This document shows positions 55,386 through 64,000 of a DNA stretch of 64,000 nt, one piece after another. Both the position numbers and the translations under genes were made by a program. Each line of letters opens with the position of its first letter. The first letter of the stretch is position 1. The DNA comes from Didymella arachidicola (lineage: Eukaryota > Ascomycota > Dothideomycetes > Pleosporales > Didymellaceae), in contig CM049990.2 of the NCBI GenBank assembly GCA_016630955.3, positions 930,001 to 994,000 of the forward strand, in the 5' to 3' direction. The notes beneath the pieces are model-generated. The model was given only the letters and a program-made list of their open reading frames with translations, was not told the origin of the DNA and ran no database searches.

Positions 55386-58300
55386 ATGCCGACCATCCCC
55401 CCCGACCAGCTGGTGAAGCTGCAGCAGCAGGCAGAGGGCATCAGAAATGTCAGCCCCTGCTTAAGCACCAAACGCTGTTGCTTGTGCTGACCATCTCAGA
55501 TCTGCATCCTTGCTCATGTGGACCATGGCAAGACGTCGCTCACCGACGCCCTCATCGCCACTAACGGCATCATTTCCCCCAAGCTCGCTGGCAAGATCAG
55601 GTATCTCGACTCAAGACCGGACGAGCAGCTTCGTGGTATCACAATGGAGTCGTCAGCCATCTCGCTGTATTTCTCGCTGCTGAGAAGATCTGCCCCCGAA
55701 GCACAGCCCGAGAAGAAGGAGTTCCTGATCAACCTGATCGACTCGCCAGGACACATTGACTTCAGTTACGAGGTATCCACCGCATCCCGTCTGTGCGATG
55801 GCGCCATCGTCCTCGTCGATGCTGTAGAAGGCGTGTGCAGTCAGACAGTAACAGTCTTGCGCCAGACATGGATAGAGAAGCTCAAGCCCCTGCTCGTCAT
55901 CAACAAGATGGACAGACTAATCACAGAATGGAAGATGACCCCTGCTGATGCACACACACATCTGAACAAGCTCGTAGAACAGGTAAATGCCGTCATGGGC
56001 AGCTTCTACCAGGGTGAACGTATGGAGGACGACCTCCGGTGGCGTGAGAAGATGGAAGAGAAGCTCAACGCCGCAGCTGCTGAGAAGACTAACACTACAT
56101 CGTCCGCAATCTCGGAAAACGGTGATAGTATAGACACAACAAACACTCCTGCCGAATACGAAGAGAAAGACGACGAAGACATCTACTTTGCGCCTGAGAA
56201 GAACAATGTCATCTTCGCCAGCGCCATTGATGGCTGGGCTTTCACAGTAAAGCAGTTCGCTGGCCTCTACGAGCGCAAGCTTGGCATTAAGCGCTCGGTA
56301 CTCGAAAAAGTACTCTGGGGCGATTACTTCTTAGACCCAAAGACAAAGCGCGTGCTCAGCTCCAAGCACCTGAAAGGTCGCCACTTGAAGCCTATGTTTG
56401 TTCAACTGGTACTTGAAAACATCTGGGCTGTCTACGAAGGCGCCACAGGAGGTAACAACGGGAAGGGGTGCGTGGATTTCCTTTCCTCATTCTTCACTCT
56501 TTTTGCATGTTTTGTACATACTCTAGCCAATATACTTATTCGCTGCACGTCAGAGACCCCGCTATGGTCGAAAAGATTACAAAGTCTCTCAACCTCAACC
56601 TGCCGCCCCACGTTCTGCGGTCGCGCGATCCACGTGCTATATTGACTGCGCTATTCGCCGCCTGGCTGCCGCTGTCGACAGCACTGCTGGTCTCCGTCAC
56701 CGAATACCTGCCTTCCCCGACCAAAGCTCAAGCGGAGCGGATGCCCGAGATCATCGATACGTCCGTGGGTGCTGACCACGTCGCACCCGAAGTTCGAAAT
56801 GCCATGATCGAGTCTGACAAGTCTAAAGACGCTCCCGTGGTAGCCTATGTCTCTAAGATGTTCTCTGTTCCCGAAAGCGAACTGCCCCAGAATAAGCGGA
56901 GGACCGGTGCACTGAGTGCGGAAGAGGCTAGAGATCTTGGGCGCAAGAAGCGCGCAGAGCTGGCCCGTCAGCAAGCTATTGCGAATGGTGAGTGTCCCGA
57001 CGTTGGTGGTATCACTGAAGCGCTCAGCTCTGCCGCCATCGGTGAAGACGAAGCAAACACCGAAGAAGCGGTACCGGTACACGAAAAGGCCGAGCATCTT
57101 ATTGGTTTCGCACGCATCTACTCTGGTACTCTCAGTGTTGGGGATGAGGTGTACGTGCTGGGTCCGAAATTCTCGCCTGAGCATCCTCACACCGAGCCTG
57201 CGCCAAAGAAGGTCACGGTAACGGCTCTCTACCTCATGATGGGACGTGGACTAGAGTCTTTAGACTCTGTTCCTGCTGGTGTTGTTTTCGGTATTGGTGG
57301 CCTGGAAGGACAAATGCTCAAGTCTGGGACACTCTGCTCGCAGCTGCAAGGCTCACTCAACCTGGCTGGCGTGACAATGGGTTCTGAGCCTATTGTTCGC
57401 GTCGCACTCGAGCCTGAGAATCCTTACGATCTTGACAAGATGATCAATGGCTTGAAGCTGCTGGTGCAATCTGACCCTTGTGCCGAGTACGAGCAGTTGC
57501 CCAGTGGAGAGCATGTTGTCCTGACTGCGGGTGAGTTACATCTCGAGCGCTGTCTGAAGGACCTGGAAGAGCGCTTTGCCAAGTGCAAAATTCAGGCCGG
57601 TGAACCCATCGTTCCATACCGAGAATCAGCCGTCGTCGCCGCCGAGATGAATCCTCCCAAGAACCCTGAACTCGGTCGCGGTGTCGTTGTCAGCGCGACG
57701 GCAAGCAAGCAAGTCTCTGTTCGCCTTCAAGTCCGACCCCTTCCACCCAGCGTGACCGAATTCCTAAGTAAGAATTCTGGTTCAATCAAGCGACTGAACT
57801 CAGAGCGCAAGGCGGAGGAGACACAACACTCCGACGAGCATGTGGCTGCTGAGATCGGAGGCGCCGAGCAGGACGGCATGCAGGAAGCTGAGCAGCGCGG
57901 AAGCGGACAGACGCTCAGTCCTGCAGAGTTCACAAAGCAGCTCAAGGCTGCCTTCGCTGTGGCGAAGAAAGAGAAGGATATTTGGACCGACGATGTGATC
58001 GATAAGATCACTGCTTTTGGACCGCGCAACAGAGGACCCAACATCCTGATCGACACCGCCGGGATCTGCAGCAAAGCGTAAGTCTCTTGCCAAATCCAAA
58101 TCCATACCCTCACTAACACTGCTCAGCCTCGCCGACACCACTGAAGAAGTCGATGAATCTGACCGCACATCCAGCGCGCGATCCTTCGCCTCAACCATAA
58201 TCTACGCCTTCCAGCTCGCCACCGCTCAAGGCCCCTGCTGCGCTGAGCCCGTCCAAGGCCTCGCCGTCATTCTCTCCTCCATTACGCTAGACGCTTCCGC

Positions 58301-58826
58301 ACAGGAAACTGACCACCATCGGCTCACCGGCGAAGTCATCAAAGCCGTACGCTCAGGTATACATGCCGGCATGCTCGACTGGTCGCCGCGCATCCTTCTC
58401 GCCATGTACAGCTGCGAGATCCAGGCCTCAACCGACGTGCTGGGGCGCGTATATGCGGTACTAACGCGACGTCGTGGTCAGATTCTCAGTGAGACAATGA
58501 GTTCGACGTCTGCATCTACCACTGGCAACCAGACTTTCACTATCAGTGCGCTGCTCCCGGTGGCGGAGAGTTTCGGTTTCAGCGACGAGATCAGGAAGCG
58601 GTCCAGTGGCTCGGCAAGTCCGCAGCTTCGCTTCGCCGGCTTCGAAATGCTGGACGAGGATCCATTCTGGGTCCCGTTTACGGAGGATGAACTCGAGGAT
58701 TTGGGTGAGCTGGCGGATCGCGAGAATGTGGCGAAGAGGTATGTGGATCGTGTGCGCAGGAGGAAGGGACTGCTTGTCAAGGAAATTAAGGTCGAGGCGG
58801 AGAAGCAGAAGACGCTAAAGCGATGA
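55386..58826 (+). CDS. EFL1: Ribosome-assembly GTPase Efl1/Ria1 (EF-2-like)
   Basis: Four exons (55386-55448, 55500-56467, 56554-58077, 58127-58826), introns of 51, 86 and 49 bp; 1084 residues. The G1 loop AHVDHGKTS begins at residue 26, right after intron 1. Also visible are the switch region RPDEQLRGITMESSAISL, G3 LIDSPGHIDF and G4 INKMDRL. The EF-2-like insert EEKDDEDIYFAPEKNNVIFA, domain II (GFARIYSGTLSVGDEVYVLG), domain III (LTAGELHLERCLKDLEERF) and domains IV-V follow. Length and inserts fit Efl1 rather than EF-2 (about 840 residues). With Sdo1/SBDS it releases Tif6 from late cytoplasmic pre-60S subunits. Intron 2 joins NNGKG to DPAMVEKITKS, as the family requires. Confidence 0.95.
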
Positions 58827-59580
58827 AGCGAGAAAAGGTGGAGGGGGGGTTCGTTCTGGGTGCAGGGGTGGAAGGAGAAAAGTAGGGTTTCGTGGTGGGA
58901 TGGGGAGGGTGAGTAGCTTGGGAGGCTAGGTAGAATTGTAAAGCAGTCCGCTCTCCGAACAATCCTCCTTTCTTTCCTCCAATAGCTTAGCTTGACTCAA
59001 AAAACGTCTTTCTTCCCAGATATGCGTCTCTTGTCATTTTTTCAAAGACTGTCCTCTGGAGCCCCATGCTTCAGAATCTGCCTGCCACTCACCATCGAAA
59101 CATCGAACAGTCCATTCAAAGCCTTCAAGCGTTTTACTCCTCTGCGGGTTGAATTTGGGTGCGGCCAGCGGCGAAGTCGAATAGAGGTATTCCGCTAACA
59201 AAATGAGCCTTCCTTGCCAGCGTCAAGCCCCGGGCATGCAGGCGAGGCTTACTTCCTTGCTTTATTAAGGCTTTCCCCTTTTAAAGCAGCTGCAGATAAG
59301 TAAGTTTATATAGATTCTGTTAAGGAGCCAGCTAAGGGAGAAGGGCTAGCCCTGCTAATTATCCTCTATCTTACCTTCACAGCATACCTAAAGAGGAAGG
59401 TAGTAAGCCTAAGCATGCGATACTGATATATAAGGGGAGGTCCTGCAGCAGCAGCTTTATTATTGCTTAAATTAAAAGGTCCAAATTCGGCTCAGTCACA
59501 ATCTCCGGAGTTAGAGAATATAGCACATTGATCTCAATTTCTCTATAGGTAGTTCTGCTCGAAAGCCTACTCCGAACTTT
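58827..59580. other. Intergenic space with an AT-rich, repeat-like island
   Basis: 754 bp between convergent genes. The part at about 59255-59480 is markedly AT-rich and full of TTA/TAA, unlike its neighbours. Read on the minus strand it gives protein-like pieces broken by TAG and TAA stops. This would fit an old transposon copy degraded by C-to-T mutation, but I cannot identify it. Confidence 0.4.
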
Positions 59581-60405
59581 TTACTTCTTGCCCTCACGCT
59601 CTAACAATGCCATCAAGGCATTAGCAAAGATCTCAGATTCGAAATGGTATGGGATATGACCTCCAGGGAGCCGCACTACCTCCTTACCAAGCATGTGAGC
59701 AAGCAGTGCGATCGGCGCTGTGCCAGGGCCATCACCAGAAGTTTTCCCGGCGGCCGGGACATATTTGGTCTTCTCAGCCTTGATCCTCTCCACATCTAGC
59801 AAAGCAGCCGTATACTGGCGTAGCTCAAATTCGAACCAGAACATCGAATTTGCACGGATCTCATCTCCTCGCGTAGGATCCATGCAGAACCTCATCTTTG
59901 CAGCCTCCTCGCCTGCAGATAAACCGCCGGAGAAAACCTCCATAGCTGCTTGAACGCCTTGCTCACGATACCGACTATATATATGTTCCATGAGGCCCGC
60001 GGCTTTGACGCGAGATTCCTCGGGCAGCAGCGCAAATGCTGGGGGCTCATGTGCGACAAGGGTATGCACTCGGTCTGGGTGTTGAATCAAGAGTTGAGTG
60101 GCGACGATCGCACCGGAAGATGTACCAAAGACGGCAGCGGGTTCAGTGGACAGGTGGGAGATCAAAGCGCTGGCATCATCGGCATCCGTCGAGAGCCGGT
60201 TCTTGAAGTCCTGTGCGCCGACATGCTGGCTCTGCGAAAAGCCCCGACGGTCGTAGCACACTACTGTGTAGCTAAGCGAGAGGTGTTTGGCGGCTTCGTG
60301 GAAGATTGCTCCGCGACCATCTGCTCCTGGAATGCAGAGCAGCAATGGTCCGCTACCGAAGGTGTCGTAATGCAGCTTTGCGTTCGGAAGGTCGAGGAAA
60401 GGCAT
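59581..60405 (-). CDS. Alpha/beta-hydrolase (AB_hydrolase_1 type)
   Basis: Single exon, 274 residues, ATG at 60405. The N-terminus is PFLDLPNAKLHYDTFGSGPL, followed by the oxyanion block LLCIPGADGRGAIF and YDRRGFSQS. The nucleophile elbow is GTSSG at 94-98 (Ser96). The catalytic His is His250 in LPGGHIPYHF. Length and order fit single-domain hydrolases of the haloperoxidase/epoxide-hydrolase/lactonase group; the substrate is unknown. No signal peptide, so probably cytosolic. It lies beside the broken Zn2Cys6 regulator, divergent from it, and might have been its target. Confidence 0.85.
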   Translation of the reverse strand: MPFLDLPNAKLHYDTFGSGPLLLCIPGADGRGAIFHEAAKHLSLSYTVVCYDRRGFSQSQHVGAQDFKNRLSTDADDASALISHLSTEPAAVFGTSSGAIVATQLLIQHPDRVHTLVAHEPPAFALLPEESRVKAAGLMEHIYSRYREQGVQAAMEVFSGGLSAGEEAAKMRFCMDPTRGDEIRANSMFWFEFELRQYTAALLDVERIKAEKTKYVPAAGKTSGDGPGTAPIALLAHMLGKEVVRLPGGHIPYHFESEIFANALMALLEREGKK

Positions 60406-60907
60406 GCTTAGGGAAGGGTTATGGAGTTTTTAGATATGTGATGAGGGTAAGCAAGCTGTGAGGTATTTGTTGTACTTTCTAGACGAGATGCGGGAAGTAA
60501 AGCATGAATACATACCCACGAAGCCATGATGTACGCGGGGTTAATCCAGGAAAATTCGGCAGCACGCGGAAGGCGCCACGGCGAGCTAGATACAATGTGC
60601 CTTTGCCTACCATGCAGCTTTACTTGATAGACGTTTCGGTGGATTCTCCCGTGGGTCAAGCGATGTGTAGTTACTCAGTGCTACAAGGGGGGTGCATGAA
60701 TTAGTGAGAAACGAGGTGGCCCACAGGCATTTTTCGAGGTTTCTGAATGGCCAGTGCCTACATTGAACGGCTCTTATTAGTTGCTCCGCGATCGACACCG
60801 GCCCTCATTTTCTCGCCCGTTCATGCACCACTCTTGTACCGAATGTCAAGTGTTTTGCTCCAGTCCCGCTACCCGATCCCGCTCCCGATCCGAACTGTCT
60901 CCGCGGC
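60406..60907. promoter_or_regulatory. Divergent space between hydrolase and regulator pseudogene
   Basis: 502 bp, expected to hold the hydrolase promoter and the former promoter of the Zn2Cys6 factor. No coding pattern is seen. Confidence 0.4.
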
Positions 60908-61170
60908 TTGCTTAGCACGCTAGCTCACGAACCCTCCAACCCCAAGTCTAATGCCTCTACATTTCAGAGATCAACTCGCCAAGTGGCTAAATCTCAATTC
61001 GTGGCAGTGGTGCAGCCTTACAAGCGCCGCAAGTCATTGCTAGCTTGTAATCAATGTCGCAATCGCAACCGTAGCGCGCACCTTAAGGTCATTGATTAGT
61101 TCAGGATATATTGTCACACGGGTGATTTGCTGCTATTATGTTATCAGACTACGATAGACTGGCGTAGCCC

Positions 61171-61328
61171 TGTTATAGGTACAGTTATGTCATGATCTGT
61201 CTTTCTGTTATGAGTGCTTTAATGTTACACAAGATAGTATGTCCTACCTCTGTTAGAGTTAAACAATGCTATAAAAGGAGAGAGATTAGTGCTCCCTACT
61301 CTTAGCATTACTTACTAAGGCTATAACA
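61171..61328. mobile_element. Solo-LTR-like segment inside the zinc-cluster codons
   Basis: A 158-bp stretch begins TGTTATAG and ends CTATAACA, an 8-bp terminal inverted repeat starting TG and ending CA as in retrotransposon LTRs. It has a CTATAAAAGG promoter-like box about 55 bp before its right end. Flanking 5-mers (AGCCC left, GAACA right) do not match, so no target duplication is visible. It may be a truncated or rearranged LTR, or chance. Confidence 0.4.
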
Positions 61329-61551
61329 GAACAACGGTGCACGCAAGCCCTGTCTGCAGATACTGTCAGGAAAGACAGTCGCAATGTCGATATGAGCGGA
61401 GGTTGATTCGGACTTCGTCGTGAGTTCCCCATCGATGCAAATATCCCGACGCCTTGATTTGTTTTCTAAGATTTTACAAGGCCGCACATGCATACTGAAC
61501 GTCCCTTGAGACTGCTCGAACAGCTTGGTTCACGTACAGACCGTTGGTACA

Positions 61552-62006
61552 ACATCACTAGGGTACCAACGCAGTGTTAAAGACACCGCTAACGTGGTTT
61601 TACACTGCACTTTTAGGTAAAATAGTCTATTTACACTGCATATAGGCAAATTTACACTACATATAGGTGAATTTACACTAGAACCAATCATCTATAATAA
61701 TTTGTCATCAACCATCATCCATCTCCCATCTCATCGTCCATCTCATCATCCATCTCCCATCTCATCATCCATCTCCTATCTGCCATCTCATTGTCCATCT
61801 CCCATCTTATTGTCTATATAGATAGCATAGATAGCATAATAAAGTCTTAATTACATCCTTTCTTTAGTATAAAAGACACTGCACTATTATATAAAATATA
61901 GTGTAAAATACACCCCTAACCCCATGTAATCCGCGGGCTTTCTTCTGTGTATTTCACACGCCAAAAGTGCGGTGTTTTTTTACACCCCCTGGTACCCTAG
62001 TGACAT
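61552..62006. mobile_element. MITE-like element with CACTAGGG termini inserted in an exon
   Basis: The element is 61556-62002 (447 bp). Both ends carry the inverted repeat CACTAGGGTACCA, and similarity continues inward (around ACACCGC on each side) to about 34 bp. Direct 4-bp copies ACAT flank it (61552-61555 and 62003-62006). Inside are repeated TTTACACT-type subterminal motifs near both ends, two ATATAGG-linked units on the left, and a CATCTC-rich minisatellite at about 61718-61810. It has no coding capacity, so it would need a transposase in trans. The CACTA start recalls the CACTA (CMC/EnSpm) superfamily, though those usually duplicate 2-3 bp. Confidence 0.85.
61718..61810. repeat. CATCTC-rich minisatellite within the MITE-like element
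   Basis: About 90 bp made of interleaved CCATCTCCCATCTCATC-type units with single-base variation. It lies wholly inside the element and could vary in length between copies. Confidence 0.85.
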
Positions 62007-64000
62007 TGACCCTACTCAGCAATCAAGTCCTCTCGATGCAAGGCAGAATATTTCGTGTCAGCTTCCTATTGCACAAGCAGAAGCTATTTGTCCGTTCCCG
62101 AAATGCGACGACAGACACGTAGCTTGTGGAGATGCCTCGACTGATGCTTTTCTAAGCTATGTCAGCTCAATAACGACTGGACTCGAACAGACAGTTCGGC
62201 CAAATACCACATGGTCATCACACTGTAGAGCCATCGATCGCTCTTCACAGCTTTGCGATGCACCAACAGTGATTAGCTTTGTGCCAGAACCAGAGGTCGA
62301 TCTTCGCCTGATGGAAAACTTCTGGCAGAACATCCATCCCATATTTCCCCTCCTTCACCGACCAAGTGTGCGACAAGCGTATGAGTTCCTTTGCGAGCCG
62401 CACAAAGTTGAATTCCGCATGGGTCAGCAGGAGACCATTATCTCCCAAGCAATCCTGAACATCGTATTTGCCCTTGGCGCCCAATACGACAAACAGATAC
62501 CTTCTGATCAGCGCATTACAGCAGCAGACAAGTTCTACCAAAGATCACTCGACTTGGTGTCTTCCAACGCCATTGACAATCCTGCACAGTCGCATGTCCA
62601 ATTGTTCCTACTCACAGCTGTTTACCTACATTCTACCGCATACGCGAACCGTTGCTGGGATATGATTCGTGCTGGGCTTCGAGTAGCGATTGGTCTGGGC
62701 TTATTTTGAGAAAATAGCACTTTTCACGGTAAGGAATCTCAATTAAAACGTGAAATGAGGCGCAGAATCTGGTTCTGCTGCGTTACTTTGAACAAGTGAG
62801 TACATCAACCTCAATCCACTCACACCGATAATCGCTGAACGTTATGTGGAGAATATCAGCAGCGACGTTTGGGCGACCCACGACTTTGCCCAGATCGTGG
62901 GCAGTTACGCTTCCCGAAGCAATCGACGACGAGCTGCTTCAGTGTGTAGGCGACAGCTCCCAGTCCCCAGGTCTCCCCTCTTTCATTGAAGGCTTTAGAT
63001 ACTCTCTTGACATCTTTGAAATTTTCGACGACGTTTTAGCTATGACTGATAAACCGCAAGACAGCGAACACGCTGATAAACATGGGGAGCAAGTCAAAAT
63101 CTTTGCACACCAGCTGGTAGAAACCCTGTCATCGAACTCGCGGCTAGAAGATCTGGTGGATAATATGCCAGATCACTTGAAATTATCTCAGAGCCATGCA
63201 GATGTACCGGTCCAGTCCAAGGAAAGGTTTTACATACAAACCCATATTCTGCACTGCAGGTTCGTACCATATCGCGACGGAAGAGTATTTGGTAGCTGAC
63301 TAACTCTACGGATACACTATGTTCGCCTTTTTATCCCCCGGCCATGGATACTTAGACGAGGGAACCCCATCTCCCCAACATCACTTGGTACAAACACTCT
63401 CCAAGAAATTCGAAGCCTCTGCATCTTGACCGTGCAGCAGACTATCGGCATGGTTTACGAGGCCGAGGCACGACGCCCAAAGATGTCAAGCTGGCACACA
63501 GTGTACTGTGAGTAATCCGATGACTTGTGTATAAGAACACTGATCCCTACAGTTCTCTATGCAGCCGCTAGTGTTCTTGTCGCAGCTACTCTCCTGCCTA
63601 AAACCAGCGGGGTCATCGATCTGTCATGCGACCCCTTTCAGGCTTCCTGGCATAAAGCTTTACAGACGCTGAGGAGTAATGAAGTGCAGCTGCAGGCTTC
63701 CTCACAAGCTGTGGAAAAGCTAGAGAGATGCTCTGAAAAGCTCCGCTACGCAACGAGCGACAGTGTTCCAGAAAGTATGTCTTCTTTTTGCTACCAGCAG
63801 GATTCAAAATAATTCTGACTGTTACGTGAAGGCATAGAACCGCCCGAACAGGATGCCCGGTTTGAGGATATGACCCTGTCAAGCACGGGAGGTGATTTTG
63901 ATTGGGCGATTGATTTCGGAAATCTTGGTTCTTTGAGGCCTGATGTCTCTTAGATCCAGGGTTCGCGTTTGATGTTCCAACGGGGCAAATCATACATCGA

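Larger units (their letters stand above)
60908..63953 (+). pseudogene. Broken Zn2Cys6 transcription factor (fungal-specific TF domain)
   Basis: The zinc cluster is split. KRRKSLLACNQCRNR with the first two Cys (61046-61057) lies upstream; the last three Cys appear at 61355-61387 in the block VCRYCQERQSQCRYERR. The third Cys is not seen. An intron at 61420-61480 joins to HTERPLRLLEQLGSRTDRWY, where a 447-bp element is inserted. Coding resumes with the Fungal_trans domain (LRLMENFWQNIHPIFPLLHR; RAGLRVAIGLGLF). A TGA at 62707-62709 interrupts it, after which STFHGKESQLKREMRRRIWF continues in frame. Intron 62796-62851 leads to ISAATFGRPTTLP. The acceptor before YVRLFIPRPWILRRG (after 63260) is not visible. 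Later exons 63553-63774 and 63832-63953 are intact, ending at TAG 63951. The intended N-terminus is unclear. Multiple lesions make a functional product very unlikely. Confidence 0.85.

Overview
The window is eukaryotic nuclear DNA from a filamentous ascomycete (Pezizomycotina), most likely a Dothideomycete. Supporting signs are spliced genes with introns of about 45-100 bp and GT-AG borders, short intergenic spaces, single-copy fungal housekeeping genes, an AA9 lytic polysaccharide monooxygenase, an RNase F1-type secreted ribonuclease, a DUF3425 bZIP factor and a Zn2Cys6 factor. There is no sign of a bacterial, plasmid or viral replicon, and I found no rRNA or tRNA gene and no CRISPR array. 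Gene models were built by reading the sequence and joining exons at splice sites that keep the frame and the family match; transcripts would be needed to confirm them.

Layout. 0-5.6 kb: HAM1-like protein (-, runs off the left edge), 25S rRNA methyltransferase of the Bmt6 type (-), small CMD/AhpD-fold protein (+). 5.9-13.7 kb: FHA-RING ubiquitin ligase Dma1 (-), mitochondrial processing peptidase alpha subunit (+), bestrophin-like anion channel (-), PEX11-like peroxisomal membrane protein (+). 14.4-21.3 kb: secreted guanyl ribonuclease (-), HSL-type esterase (-), bZIP factor (+), AA9 LPMO (-). 22.6-31.9 kb: F-box-like protein (-), Mkt1 (-), 2-oxoglutarate dioxygenase (+), BRCT protein Dpb11/Rad4 (-). 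33.8-43.8 kb: alpha-arrestin (+), a 4.3-kb gene-poor stretch with a decayed coding segment, Nha1 cation/H+ antiporter (+). 44.5-58.8 kb: O-methyltransferase (+), polarity protein Tea4/Bud14 (-), double PH protein Opy1-like (-), ribosome-assembly GTPase Efl1/Ria1 (+). 59.5-64 kb: alpha/beta hydrolase (-) and a broken Zn2Cys6 transcription factor (+).

Most of the window is ordinary core-genome content: cell-cycle and checkpoint (Dma1, Dpb11), polarity (Tea4), 60S ribosome maturation (Bmt6, Efl1), membrane transport and trafficking (Nha1, alpha-arrestin, bestrophin), and organelle biogenesis (Mpp alpha, Pex11-like). Accessory character rises at the right end and in the gene-poor gaps. The most informative locus is 60.9-63.95 kb. 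There a Zn2Cys6 factor carries a 447-bp MITE-like element with CACTAGGG termini, terminal inverted repeats, a 4-bp ACAT duplication and subterminal repeats. Removing the element and one duplication copy rejoins the reading frame exactly. The same gene has its zinc cluster split by a segment holding a solo-LTR-like piece, plus a C-to-T-type stop codon and a probably lost splice acceptor. I did not find a new multi-gene system; the best leads are this disrupted regulator and its element, and a second decayed, possibly RIP-mutated coding segment at 37.7-38.1 kb.
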